Numbered from the stretch's first letter, positions 23,364 to 32,035 are shown. The stretch: DNA of 64,000 nt from CAYGWX01 sp964353855 [NCBI: uncultured bacterium] (GCA_964353855.1 CAYGWX010000002.1:27523-91522); one strand, 5' to 3'. Program-made: numbers and translations. Notes: generated by a model from the letters alone, not told the origin.

Positions 23364-24022
23364 GTCCCGCGGAAACCAAGCCTTCCCCTAAAACGGTGCT
23401 GGTAGTGGACGATGAGCCCCTTGTCCGCCAGACCCTGGAGCTGGAACTCAAGGGCGCAGGATATGACGTCCTGGTAGCGAGAGATGGGAAGGAGGCCCTG
23501 TTGATCATCCAGAAGAAGGTTCCGGACCTGATCATCTCGGATATCATGATGCCCGTCCTGGACGGCTACGCCTTCTGCCAGAAGGTTAAAAACCACCCCC
23601 GAACCCGATCCACCCCATTCCTATTCCTTTCGGCCAAATCCTCCCAGGAGGATCGGATCAAGGGCTATCTCCTGGGGGCTCACCGCTACATCACCAAGCC
23701 GACCTCCAAAAAGGACCTCCTGCGGGCCGTGGACGTGAGGCTGAACGACTCCCACCAAGCCCAGAGCCTGATGCGCCAGAAATCCCGCCAGATCACCGGA
23801 GACCTGACCACCATCTCGGTCTTCTCGCTCCTGGAGTTTTTCTACGTGGGGCGCTGGACCGGAAAGCTGACCCTGTTCAAGGGCGAGGAGCAGGGCGAGA
23901 TCGTGTTCAAGGACGCGGAGGTGGCTGGGGCTCGCCTGGGGCGACTGCATGGGGACCAGGCCCTGGAACAGCTTTTAGCTTGGGACGACGGCCGCTTCCA
24001 AATCGACCGGTACTCCCTCTAA
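23360..24022 (+). CDS. Response regulator with C-terminal PATAN (DUF4388) domain
   Basis: The start is TTG at 23360, overlapping the previous stop (TTGA), with GAGGTGAAG upstream. Residues 14-130 are a receiver domain: VLVVDDEP, the phosphoacceptor in LIISDIMMP, FLSAKS and HRYITKPTSKKDL. The C-terminal 80 residues match PATAN/DUF4388 (ITGDLTTISVFSLLEFFYVGR, GKLTLF, GEIVFKDAEVAGARLG, ALEQLLAWDDGRF). There is no DNA-binding domain, so output is through protein contacts. It is co-transcribed with the membrane protein downstream. Confidence 0.85.
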   Translation: MSPAETKPSPKTVLVVDDEPLVRQTLELELKGAGYDVLVARDGKEALLIIQKKVPDLIISDIMMPVLDGYAFCQKVKNHPRTRSTPFLFLSAKSSQEDRIKGYLLGAHRYITKPTSKKDLLRAVDVRLNDSHQAQSLMRQKSRQITGDLTTISVFSLLEFFYVGRWTGKLTLFKGEEQGEIVFKDAEVAGARLGRLHGDQALEQLLAWDDGRFQIDRYSL

Positions 24023-24055
24023 CGCTCCGCTTCAAAACGGAGCCTCCACAGGTTC

Positions 24056-26158
24056 ATGACCTTCCTCTCTCCCGGCTACCTGGCCGGACTTCTTTTTGCC
24101 CTCCTTCCCATCCTCCTCCATTTTTTCCACCGCAGGCGGCAGAGGACGATCCTGTTCTCGGACCTGCGGTTCCTGCGCCAGGCTGAACGACAGCGCTCCC
24201 GGAGGTTCCGCATTCGGGAGTGGCTCCTGTTATTAGTGCGAATCATGATGATCGCCCTCCTGGCCCTGGCGTTCGCCAGGCCGGTAGTCAAGACTTCTCT
24301 TCCCTCGGGCTTGGGCGGAGCCGTTTCCGGAAAGACAACCCTCGCGATCGTTCTGGATAACTCTTACAGCATGGGAGCCAAGCCCTCGGGAAAGGTCTCG
24401 CTTTGGGACGAGGCCAGTAGGCGAGCTCTGGAGGCTTTGGAGCGCTTGCATGCCGGGGACGAGGTATTGATCATCCTGGCTTCAGACCACCCCGCCGTGC
24501 TGACCTTTGAGCCCCTAAGAGATCTGGAACGTGCCCGAACCCTGATCCGGGAGGCCACCCTCTCGGACCGGGGCACGGCTTTGGCTTCCTCCATCGCCAA
24601 GGCTTACGACCTGCTCGCGCAGACCAAGTCTCCCTCCAAGTCGATTTTGGTCCTCTCGGATTTCCAGAGAGCGGGGTTGAGTTCCTTGGGAGCCCTGCCG
24701 TCCGGTCACGACGTCGCGCTGTCTTTGGCCCTTCTCCCTGGGTACGACCGGAGGATGCCGAACACGGCCATCACGGAAGCCAAGCCTCAAAGCCGGCTTC
24801 TGGCGAAGGGCAGGGAGGTTGACGTCGAAGTTCAGGGCAAACGGTTTCACGATCCCCAGGGAAACCTATCCATCTCCCTGTGGCTGGATGGGAAGAAGGC
24901 GCAGGAGACCGGAACGTCGTTCGGCCCAGGGGATTCGGACCGAACGGCAAGGGCTTCGCTCAGGTTCAAGATCGCCTCATCAGGCCTTCATGAAGCCGTG
25001 GTCGTTGCCGAGCCGGACCTCCTGACCCGTGACGACCAGAGGTATCTAGTTCTGAACGTCCCGGAACCCGTGAGCGTCCTGGTCCTCGGGGACCAGAGCG
25101 GTCCGGGAAGTGCGGCTTTTTACCTGACCAAGGCTCTTGCTCCGGGGCCAGGGGCGCCGTTTATGGTGAAAACGGTTTTTCCTCAGGACTTATCCGGTGC
25201 AGACCTTAAAGGGTTCGGGGCCATCATCCTCTCGGATGCGGCCCTGTTTACCGAAGGGCAATTGTCGAGGCTGGAGGGCTTTGCCAGGGAAGGGGGAGGG
25301 CTGCTTTTAATTCCCGGACCGCATACGGACCCGGGGTATTATACCAAAAGCGTTTTGCCCAGGCTTATTCCGATGACGCTGGAGGCGCCTCTGCAAGCCC
25401 CGGAGGGATCTTCCCTCTCGATTGCCCAGTTCGATCGGGAGCATCCAGCGCTAAGCCTTTTCAGCAGCAAATCCAAGGGCGACCTCTCCCAGTCGAAGTT
25501 CTTTCAAGTCCATCCCTGCCGCCCGGGACAGGGCGTGGTGACGGTTGCAAAGTTCAGCAACGGAAACTCCGCTATCCTGGAAAAGCCGCTCGGAAAAGGA
25601 AAGGTCATGGCGTTCTCCTTCGGCCTGGAGCCCCAGGCCACGGATCTGCCCCTGAAGGCCGTGTTCGTGCCGCTCATGCACCAGCTCCTGCTTTATCTCT
25701 CCACCCAGCCGGGGCCGTTGGACACGGATTATCTCGTGGGGCAGGACGTGGAGCGAGCCATCCCGTCTTCCGGGGGAAGCGCGCCTCAGGCCCTGACGCT
25801 CCTCGGGCCGGACAGCTCGCGGACTTATCTTGAGCCCATGGTCCTGGGCGGCCAATCCTGGGTGAGCATCCCCAACGCGGATAGAGCCGGAATCCACCAT
25901 ATCCTGTCCGGGGAAAAGGTCCTGGATGCCTTTGCCGTAAACCTCGACACGCGAGAGTCCGACCTCAGCCGGATGAGCGAGCAGGAGCTGCGCAGGCTTT
26001 TCCCCAACGCCGGAATCATCCGCCCGGAGCAGAGCCTTTCCGTCGTTCAAGCCCAAGCGGCTGCAGGGAGAGAGCTATGGAAACTCCTGCTCGTTACCGT
26101 CCTGCTCCTGGCCCTGACGGAGATGGCGCTGAGGGAAAGGCCGAAAGGAACACCGTAA
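24056..26158 (+). CDS. BatA-type membrane protein with von Willebrand factor A domain
   Basis: The N-terminus is the double-membrane-segment BatA domain (FLSPGYLAGLLFALLPILLHF, then LLLLVRIMMIALLALAFARP). A vWA domain follows with the MIDAS-like VLDNSYSMG near residue 100-108 and SILVLSDFQRAG. A long periplasmic beta-rich part and a last membrane segment (LWKLLLVTVLLLALTEMAL) complete the 700 residues. In Bacteroidetes such proteins are Bat stress proteins or partners of MoxR ATPases. No MoxR gene lies nearby. Confidence 0.8.
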   Translation: MTFLSPGYLAGLLFALLPILLHFFHRRRQRTILFSDLRFLRQAERQRSRRFRIREWLLLLVRIMMIALLALAFARPVVKTSLPSGLGGAVSGKTTLAIVLDNSYSMGAKPSGKVSLWDEASRRALEALERLHAGDEVLIILASDHPAVLTFEPLRDLERARTLIREATLSDRGTALASSIAKAYDLLAQTKSPSKSILVLSDFQRAGLSSLGALPSGHDVALSLALLPGYDRRMPNTAITEAKPQSRLLAKGREVDVEVQGKRFHDPQGNLSISLWLDGKKAQETGTSFGPGDSDRTARASLRFKIASSGLHEAVVVAEPDLLTRDDQRYLVLNVPEPVSVLVLGDQSGPGSAAFYLTKALAPGPGAPFMVKTVFPQDLSGADLKGFGAIILSDAALFTEGQLSRLEGFAREGGGLLLIPGPHTDPGYYTKSVLPRLIPMTLEAPLQAPEGSSLSIAQFDREHPALSLFSSKSKGDLSQSKFFQVHPCRPGQGVVTVAKFSNGNSAILEKPLGKGKVMAFSFGLEPQATDLPLKAVFVPLMHQLLLYLSTQPGPLDTDYLVGQDVERAIPSSGGSAPQALTLLGPDSSRTYLEPMVLGGQSWVSIPNADRAGIHHILSGEKVLDAFAVNLDTRESDLSRMSEQELRRLFPNAGIIRPEQSLSVVQAQAAAGRELWKLLLVTVLLLALTEMALRERPKGTP

Positions 26159-26181
26159 CCATTCCTGCGAGGAGGGCCGTC

Positions 26182-27429
26182 GTGAGCGAAATCAAGAGAT
26201 TGACCGCAAGCCAGATCGATGAATACGTGCGAATCGTGGGCGATGCCTATCCCGGCTACAAAATCACCTCTGAGGAGGACCGCCGGCGGACCAGTGAACG
26301 GCTTCAGAAAAGGCTGAAAGAGGATCCCACGGTGGCGTTCTACGGCCTTTTCAGGGGGGGAAAGCTCCTCGGCGGGATGAGGCTGCACGACTTCACGATG
26401 ACCTTCGTATCCCAGGAAGTCCCGGTGGGCGGGGTGGGGCTGGTGGCCGTGGACCTGGCGCACAGGAAGGAGAAGGTCGCCAGGGATCTGATGACCTTTT
26501 TCCTGGAACACTACCGGAAACGGGGTGCGGGCCTGGCCGTGCTCTATCCCTTCCGCCCGGACTTCTACAAGAGAATGGGCTTCGGGTACGGGACCAAGAT
26601 CAACCAGTACCGGGTCAAGCCCGCCCACCTGCCCAGGGGGAAGTCCAAGAAGCATGTCCGCCTGCTGGGGAAGGAAGACCAGGAGGCCCTCCTGGCCTGC
26701 TCCCACAGGGTCATGGAGCGGACCCACGGGATGTTCGCGAAGACGGAGTTCGAAGCCCGGATGATGCTCGAAGCCCCGAGCCTGCGGGTCGCGGGTTTCG
26801 TGAAAGACGGCAAGGTGCTGGGTTACCTGGCCTTCCTGTTCAAACCGGGGAAGCAAGTCCTCCAGAACCCGATGGAGATCGTGGAATGGGTCTACGAGAC
26901 CCCGGAGGCCCTGTCGGAACTCATGACCTTCCTCTCCTCCCAGGCGGACCAGGTCCATGAGATCATCTACAACACCCAGGACGAGAGCTTTCACTTCCTG
27001 CCCCTGGACCCAAGGAACGGCACGGAGAACCTGATCACCTCGGACTCGCATGAGACCAATACCTCGGGGATCGGGCTGATGTATCGGGCCCTCCATGTCC
27101 CAGGCCTGTTCAAAACCCTCGGGGAGCACCGTTTCGGAGGCCAGACCTGCAAGCTGAAGGTCACACTCAGGGACAGCTTCCTCAAGAAGGATAAGGGAAG
27201 CACCACGGTCCATTTCATTCAAGGAAAGCCCGCGGTGCGGCCCAGGGGAGACCACGAGGTCGAAATCAGGATGGATGTCGCGGAGTTCTCATCCCTCCTG
27301 ATGGGGGTGGTCCCGTTCAAGACCCTGCTGGGCTACGGGCTGGCGGAGATAACAAAACCCAGGTACGCGGACACGGTCAACCGACTGTTCCTGACTGAGA
27401 CGAAGCCGATCTGCCTGACCGACTTTTAA
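26182..27429 (+). CDS. Eis-like GNAT N-acetyltransferase
   Basis: The start is GTG 26182, six bases after GAGGAGGG; the longer frame from 26077 overlaps the previous gene and lacks such a site. The 415-residue product has an N-terminal GNAT fold (GVGLVAVDLAHRKEKVARDLM for acetyl-CoA, VLYPFRPDFYKRMGFGYG). A second degenerate GNAT part and a C-terminal SCP2-like domain (VEIRMDVAEFSSLLMGV) follow, the layout of Eis. Eis proteins acetylate lysine side chains or aminoglycosides; the substrate here is unknown. An MFS exporter follows, which would suit a drug-resistance role but is only suggestive. Confidence 0.82.
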   Translation: MSEIKRLTASQIDEYVRIVGDAYPGYKITSEEDRRRTSERLQKRLKEDPTVAFYGLFRGGKLLGGMRLHDFTMTFVSQEVPVGGVGLVAVDLAHRKEKVARDLMTFFLEHYRKRGAGLAVLYPFRPDFYKRMGFGYGTKINQYRVKPAHLPRGKSKKHVRLLGKEDQEALLACSHRVMERTHGMFAKTEFEARMMLEAPSLRVAGFVKDGKVLGYLAFLFKPGKQVLQNPMEIVEWVYETPEALSELMTFLSSQADQVHEIIYNTQDESFHFLPLDPRNGTENLITSDSHETNTSGIGLMYRALHVPGLFKTLGEHRFGGQTCKLKVTLRDSFLKKDKGSTTVHFIQGKPAVRPRGDHEVEIRMDVAEFSSLLMGVVPFKTLLGYGLAEITKPRYADTVNRLFLTETKPICLTDF

Positions 27430-27463
27430 TCCGCCTTGAACTGGAATCGTAAAGCTTAACCGG

Positions 27464-28858
27464 ATGGCCAACCCGGCAACAGAAACCTCCCGGAAGGCGG
27501 CCCTGGTCGTGATCACGATGGGCGCTTTTCTCGTTCCCTTCCTGTCCTCCTCCCTGAACGTGGCCCTGCCCGCGATGGGCAAGGAATTGGGGATGGGGGC
27601 GGTGATGCTCTCCTGGGTGTCGTCCTCCTATCTTCTGGCCGCGGCCGTGTTCCTGGTCCCGTTCGGAAGGCTGGCGGACATCACCGGGAGGAAGAGGATC
27701 TTCTCCCTTGGCGTCGTCCTCTACACTGCGTCCTCGGGCCTGGCCGCGCTGGCCCCTTCGGCCGCGACCCTGATCCTCTGCCGGGTCCTGCAGGGGATTT
27801 CGGGCTCCATGTTCAGCGCCGGCGTGGCCATTCTCACCACGCTCTATCCTCCCGGGGAGAGGGGGAGGGCCCTGGGGATCAATATCACGGCCACCTACCT
27901 GGGGCTTTCGCTCGGACCGTTCCTGGGAGGGTTCCTGACCCAGCACTTAGGCTGGCGGAGCCTATTCTGGGCCAACCTTCCCCTGGGGGCGGCGATGATT
28001 GCGCTCATCCTGGTGACGATGAAAGGGGAATGGGTGGAAGCCCGGGGGGAAGCTTTCGACTGGGCGGGATCGGCGATTTACGGAGCCTCGCTCGTGGCCC
28101 TGATGTTGGGCTTCACCCGGCTGCCGGCCCTGTGGGGAGGAGGGCTGGTATTTCTCGGTCTCATCGGCCTCGCAGGCTTCATCGCCTGGGAGATGCGCTG
28201 CACGAGCCCGGTGATGGACGTCCGCATCTTCCTGGGGAACGCGGCCTTCGCCTTCTCCAACTTGGCCGCGCTCATCCATTACAGCGCTACGTTCGCAATA
28301 AGCTTCCTGCTCTCACTTTACCTGCAGTACATCCAAGGGCTCTCTCCCCAGCAGGCCGGGGTCTTGCTGGTCGCCCAGCCGGTCATGATGGCCCTGTTCT
28401 CGTCCCCGGCGGGCAAGCTATCCGACCGCCTGGAGCCGAGGGTCGTGGCTTCCCTGGGCATGGCGCTCTCGGTCCTGGGGCTTTTCCTGCTCACCCTCCT
28501 CCGGGTTGACACCTCCCACCTGGCCATCGTCGCCGACCTCGCGCTCCTGGGCTTCGGGTTCGCCCTGTTCTCGGCCCCGAACACGAACGCGGTGATGAGC
28601 TCCATCGAGAAGAAGCACTACGGCGTGGCCTCGGCGACCCTGGGGACGATGCGGCTTCTGGGCATGATGACCAGCATGGGGGTCGTAGCCATGATCCTGG
28701 CCCTGCACATCGGAAAGGCGGCAATCACCCCGGCGTTCCATCCGCAGTTCCTGAGAAGCACCCAGGCCGCCTTCCTGCTGTTCGGGGTCCTGGGCATCGG
28801 AGGAATCTTCGCCTCGCTGGCCCGAGGGAAAGTAAGGTTAGACCGTTCGACCGTTTGA
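27464..28858 (+). CDS. MFS multidrug exporter, DHA2 (14-segment) type
   Basis: The 464 residues include about 14 hydrophobic segments, motif A in PFGRLADITGRKRIF, motif C in GLSLGPFLGGFLTQ and the NLPLG loop typical of EmrB/QacA relatives. It probably exports drugs or hydrophobic compounds by proton antiport. It is last in the operon beginning at 22959. The last eight codons and stop are part of an 8-bp tandem array (28837-28909), so the C-terminal VRLDRSTV may be a product of repeat expansion. Confidence 0.85.
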   Translation: MANPATETSRKAALVVITMGAFLVPFLSSSLNVALPAMGKELGMGAVMLSWVSSSYLLAAAVFLVPFGRLADITGRKRIFSLGVVLYTASSGLAALAPSAATLILCRVLQGISGSMFSAGVAILTTLYPPGERGRALGINITATYLGLSLGPFLGGFLTQHLGWRSLFWANLPLGAAMIALILVTMKGEWVEARGEAFDWAGSAIYGASLVALMLGFTRLPALWGGGLVFLGLIGLAGFIAWEMRCTSPVMDVRIFLGNAAFAFSNLAALIHYSATFAISFLLSLYLQYIQGLSPQQAGVLLVAQPVMMALFSSPAGKLSDRLEPRVVASLGMALSVLGLFLLTLLRVDTSHLAIVADLALLGFGFALFSAPNTNAVMSSIEKKHYGVASATLGTMRLLGMMTSMGVVAMILALHIGKAAITPAFHPQFLRSTQAAFLLFGVLGIGGIFASLARGKVRLDRSTV

Positions 28859-28909
28859 CGGTTAGACGGTAACGACGGTTAAGCAGTTAGGCCGTTGGAA
28901 GGTTGAACG
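28837..28909 (+). repeat. Nine-unit array with 8-bp period, consensus GTTNGACS
   Basis: The units are gttagacc, gttcgacc, gtttgacg, gttagacg, gtaacgac(g), gttaagca, gttaggcc, gttggaag and gttgaacg, with one extra base. The array spans the stop codon of the MFS gene. Confidence 0.8.
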
Positions 28910-29050
28910 ACTAATGACTGTTTCAAATAGCCCCAGATAAGGCCTCTTTTTCCACTTTTTCGGGTAAACAGGGCCGACAAAGCACAGTTACACACCCTGA
29001 ACGAAAAAGCCCCCGGAAGGGGGACCTCCGAAAGGCCTACGAAATCCCAA

Positions 29051-29160
29051 GGGGTTTCCGAGGTATTCACGCGGTATTCACGCCGTATTCACGCGCTCCC
29101 CTCCCCCTTTCCCGTTTTTTGAACCAAAGATTTTTGAAGTTTTCTTTCTACCTACAACTC
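29051..29160 (+). repeat. Dispersed intergenic element with three 11-bp iterons (copy B)
   Basis: GGGGTTTCCG leads into gaggtattcac, gcggtattcac and gccgtattcac (29060-29092). A pyrimidine-rich tract and gaaccaaagatttttgaag follow. Flanks match copy A at 7471, while the variable half of the iteron differs. Confidence 0.75.
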
Positions 29161-29324
29161 GTTGTGATCTGAACGGAAACCACAACATGACGGAATAAGG
29201 TAGAAATCCCATCTCTTTCCCCACCCGCCCACCCTAGAAGGAAGAAAAAGGACATTTTTTGTGATAAATCAACCTCATCCCCAACCCTTCTCCTGAGTCT
29301 TCAGGAGAAGGGTGACAGAACGGA

Positions 29325-29357
29325 AAAAGGCGGCCGGAAGGCCGCTCTTTTATTTTT
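29325..29357. terminator. Bidirectional terminator
   Basis: GCGGCC-ggaa-GGCCGC with TCTTTTATTTTT on the plus side and CCTTTTTCC on the minus side. It serves the T9SS gene ending at 29388 and anything reading in from the left. Confidence 0.7.
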
Positions 29358-29387
29358 GATTTTGGATTGCGGATTTTAGATTAACGA
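29353..29387 (+). repeat. Heptamer tandem array, TTTTRGA family, five units
   Basis: The units tttttga, ttttgga, ttgcgga, ttttaga and ttaacga directly abut the stop codon of the T9SS gene. Confidence 0.8.
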
Positions 29388-31088
29388 CTATCTCAGTTTA
29401 ACCGTCCGTAAAGGTTTAGCATCTATCCCCTCAGGCTTGAGGAAGTAGATGCCGGCAGAGAGATTCGCACCGATTCGGTCCCCCTTATAAACTCCCACCT
29501 TCCGCCCCGATACATCGTAGAGGGCGAAGGACTCAGCTTCGTGGCCCGGAATGGAGGCAAAAGAGACGAACGGATTAGGCGCAACGGATAAAGGCAAGGG
29601 TGTAGGGTGTAGGGGGTAGGGTGTAGTAACCTCAACACCCGTGCCGTTACGGATGCAGAAGGGGCCGTCCGAGAAATCCCAGCCGGTGGCGTTCTGGTAG
29701 GCCCAGAGCATCACGAAACAGTCATCCGAATAGGTCCTCGGAACAGTCCAGGTATAAGTACTGTCAGAGCCGGAAATCCCGTGAGCAACCGGAGAATAAG
29801 TAAGCCCTGAGTCCGAGGAGTAAAACAGGGAAAAGGAATCCGCTTGAAATGGGTCTACATTCCTCCAACGGATCACAGCCAACGAATCCCCATACAGCGT
29901 CTCACCCCCATTGGGATACACCACCTGACAGGCTTCCACCTCCCAGATATGCGTCTCGTTCCCCCCGCTCTCGATAATCTCCGGATACCCGTTCCCGTTC
30001 ATGTCATGTATGTGGACGTTCGTAGAGTTATGCCCGTTATCCCCGTAAGCCGAAAAGACCCGCTGGAACCGATGACCCAAAGAATCATACTTATACACCA
30101 TCCAATCCCTATCAATCGCCCAGACCAACTCCGGCCTCCCGTCCCGGTCAACGTCACCACAATCGGAGTGAGGACAATAAACACCACGGTCAGAAAGCCC
30201 AGTTACAGAGTCGGTATAGGTTATTTCGTATTGGTTATTTCCTGTAGCCTCGTAAATCCACAAACCGCCTGTATTAGGAGCCCCGTTATGAAAATCACCA
30301 AAGATGAGCTCCGACTTCCCATCTCCATCCAAGTCCGGCCCCGTAATTGCGTCATACATGTTCCAAGCGTTAATGGTATCATTCCAAACCATTTGATACT
30401 GGTCAGCCCCAGTGCATTCGTAAACATAGACCGTGGGAGCCCCCCCGAAAGTAGGAATAGCAAACTCCAATCGGCCATCTCCATCGAAATCTCCGGCAGC
30501 AAGAGATCGCGTCGGCATGTTATTGAGGGTGTCGCTAAAGACATTCTGATACTGATTGTCGCCCCGATTCTCAAAGACATAGATCACCCGAGCATCACCG
30601 GTCAGAATCTCTTTAAAAGAGTCCCTGTCTAAATCAGTGATATACATCCCCTGTAAGGCATTTCCGAAATATTCGTAACGCCAAGTCCAAGCTACTATCT
30701 TGGGAAACACCCAATAATTAGCAGGCTCAAAGACCCTTATGCCGCGAGGAGGGAAAGTATCCTCCCTCTGAACAATCAGGTCCACCGAAGAATCGCCATC
30801 CAAGTCGCCAAAATCCCAAAAAACAGAGGGGGCTCCAATAGAATCCTGAAAGACATAGCGATTATATGAACGATAGCCGTAGTAAACCACCCTGTCATTA
30901 CCACCTGGTTGGGTAGCGGCGCTAAAAGCTAAGTCCTGGAAGCCATCATGATTTAAATCACCACCTTTAATGTAACCATAACTCCAAGTAATACCAGAAG
31001 GGATGTAGGCAACCTGCCTAAAGCTCAGCCCAAAAGCCTGAATAGGCAACAGGCATAATCCGATAAAAATCCACACTTTATGTTTCAT
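29388..31088 (-). CDS. Secreted FG-GAP/VCBS-repeat protein with T9SS sorting domain
   Basis: Residues 1-20 are a signal peptide. Residues 25-390 hold integrin-like FG-GAP/VCBS repeats with calcium-binding loops (GDLNHDGFQDLAFS, GDLDGDSSVDLIV, GDFDGDGRLEFAIP, DLDGDGKSELIFG). A Ser/Thr-rich beta domain follows, and then the sorting domain (APNPF, PGHEAESFALYDVSGRKVG, GIYFLKPEG). The product should be a cell-surface or released propeller. The linker before the sorting domain, rich in Pro/Leu/Tyr, is encoded by a heptamer array (29598-29625). Promoter at 31126-31153. Confidence 0.85.
   Translation of the reverse strand: MKHKVWIFIGLCLLPIQAFGLSFRQVAYIPSGITWSYGYIKGGDLNHDGFQDLAFSAATQPGGNDRVVYYGYRSYNRYVFQDSIGAPSVFWDFGDLDGDSSVDLIVQREDTFPPRGIRVFEPANYWVFPKIVAWTWRYEYFGNALQGMYITDLDRDSFKEILTGDARVIYVFENRGDNQYQNVFSDTLNNMPTRSLAAGDFDGDGRLEFAIPTFGGAPTVYVYECTGADQYQMVWNDTINAWNMYDAITGPDLDGDGKSELIFGDFHNGAPNTGGLWIYEATGNNQYEITYTDSVTGLSDRGVYCPHSDCGDVDRDGRPELVWAIDRDWMVYKYDSLGHRFQRVFSAYGDNGHNSTNVHIHDMNGNGYPEIIESGGNETHIWEVEACQVVYPNGGETLYGDSLAVIRWRNVDPFQADSFSLFYSSDSGLTYSPVAHGISGSDSTYTWTVPRTYSDDCFVMLWAYQNATGWDFSDGPFCIRNGTGVEVTTPYPLHPTPLPLSVAPNPFVSFASIPGHEAESFALYDVSGRKVGVYKGDRIGANLSAGIYFLKPEGIDAKPLRTVKLR
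29598..29625. repeat. Heptamer tandem array, GGGTGTA, four units
   Basis: The units gggtgta, gggtgta, gggggta and gggtgta lie inside the T9SS gene at the linker before the sorting domain. Confidence 0.85.
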
Positions 31089-31125
31089 CTGATTTCCTTG
31101 TCATAACAAACTCTGCCAGTCTTAA

Positions 31126-31153
31126 AGTATACCACAAAAACCATTTTTTGCAA
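31126..31153 (-). promoter_or_regulatory. Promoter of the FG-GAP T9SS gene
   Basis: On the minus strand TTGCAA, a 16-bp spacer and TATACT; the ATG is at 31088. Confidence 0.55.
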
Positions 31154-31338
31154 CAACTATTTTGAAAAATGCCTTTTCTCCAAGAGTCAGGAAAGGCGGC
31201 AGGGCCATGCGCCCCTACAGGGAAAATACATTATTGGGGACGCCTCACGATACTCTCCACCCTCTACGATAAATGACCAAGTCTTGTTAAATCAACACAT
31301 TACGCACGAAAGCAACTTAAAGTTCAAGGAACTTTCCA

Positions 31339-31366
31339 GGTAACTTTTTCCCCAGGCCTCCGTAGT
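31339..31366 (+). promoter_or_regulatory. Possible ECF-type promoter
   Basis: GGTAAC, a 16-bp gap and CGTAGT, with a near repeat of the upstream box (GGAACTTTCC, 31328-31337). This is a shape seen for ECF sigma factors; no proof. Confidence 0.35.
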
Positions 31367-31391
31367 ATCCATTGTGAACGAGGAGACCGAC

Positions 31392-32000
31392 ATGGAACAC
31401 CTTGATAACGAACGCATTCAACATTACTTAGACGGAGCCCTTGAGGAAGAGGAAAGGGTCCAGGCGGAGAAACACCTGGCCCAGTGCAGTTCCTGCGCTC
31501 AGGAGCTGAAGGCCTGGGAAGAGGTCTTCGCCCCTCTCAATGCTCTGCCCTTGCTTGAGCCCAGCCGGCATTTCGAGACCGATGTGCTGGGACGGCTCGG
31601 CATCCAGCCCTGGTGGGCGAAGCTCTTCGCCCGTCCGATCTGGCCCAAGGCCGCGCTGGCCGGGGCCATGGCCACGCTCGCCGTCTGGCTGGGCTACCTC
31701 ACCCGCTACCTGCCGGACCTCACCGCACCCCAGAACGCCATGCTCGCGACCCTGCCGGCCAAGGCCTCGCGGGGGGCGAGCGGGGCCTTCTTTGCCATCG
31801 TGCATGCCTTGGGCGACATCCCGGCCATGCTCCAGGACCTCGCCTTTTACCTCAAGATCGGAAACACGGTCTGGACCGGGGTGAACCAGCCCGCGGTCTG
31901 GGGCGCGCTCTTCGTCCTCATGGCTTTAACTCTCTACCTGTTCCGGAGGGCCAGCACTCGTTACGCCGGGTTGACCATCAGGCGGGATTTTGGATTTTAG
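31392..32000 (+). CDS. Anti-sigma-type zinc-finger membrane protein
   Basis: The start ATG 31392 has AGGAGA upstream; an earlier GTG frame start at 31374 is less likely. Residues 1-45 are the putative zinc-finger (ZAS-like) motif, with H..YLDG....EE and HLAQCSSCAQEL. A basic and hydrophobic segment near 85-110 (AALAGAMATLAVWLGYLTRYL) and a C-terminal membrane segment (AVWGALFVLMALTLYLF) follow. Such proteins bind and hold ECF sigma factors, but no sigma gene is adjacent. The last codons (RRDFGF and stop) come from a heptamer array. Confidence 0.65.
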   Translation: MEHLDNERIQHYLDGALEEEERVQAEKHLAQCSSCAQELKAWEEVFAPLNALPLLEPSRHFETDVLGRLGIQPWWAKLFARPIWPKAALAGAMATLAVWLGYLTRYLPDLTAPQNAMLATLPAKASRGASGAFFAIVHALGDIPAMLQDLAFYLKIGNTVWTGVNQPAVWGALFVLMALTLYLFRRASTRYAGLTIRRDFGF

Positions 32001-32011
32001 ATTTTGGATTT
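31984..32011 (+). repeat. Heptamer tandem array, TTTTRGA family, four units
   Basis: The units gggattt, tggattt, tagattt and tggattt span the stop codon of the anti-sigma-like gene. Confidence 0.85.
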
Positions 32012-32035
32012 GGGAATAACGAAGGAGGAAAAGAG

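Larger units (their letters stand above)
28910..29387. other. Gene-free segment between MFS and T9SS genes
   Basis: It contains a CCCCC-GGAA-GGGGG hairpin (29011-29024), copy B of the 11-bp iteron element (29051-29160), a 13-bp palindrome around ACCCTTCTCCTGA (29284-29313), a bidirectional terminator and a heptamer array. No reading frame looks coding. Confidence 0.7.
31089..31391. other. Divergent intergenic region
   Basis: The left side holds the promoter of the minus-strand T9SS gene (TTGCAA, 16 bp, TATACT at 31153-31126). A relic of a common palindromic element (gcagggccatgcgcccctac, 31199-31218) follows. Before the anti-sigma gene, GGTAAC at 31339-31344 and CGTAGT at 31361 are 16 bp apart, as in ECF-type promoters. 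Confidence 0.5.
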
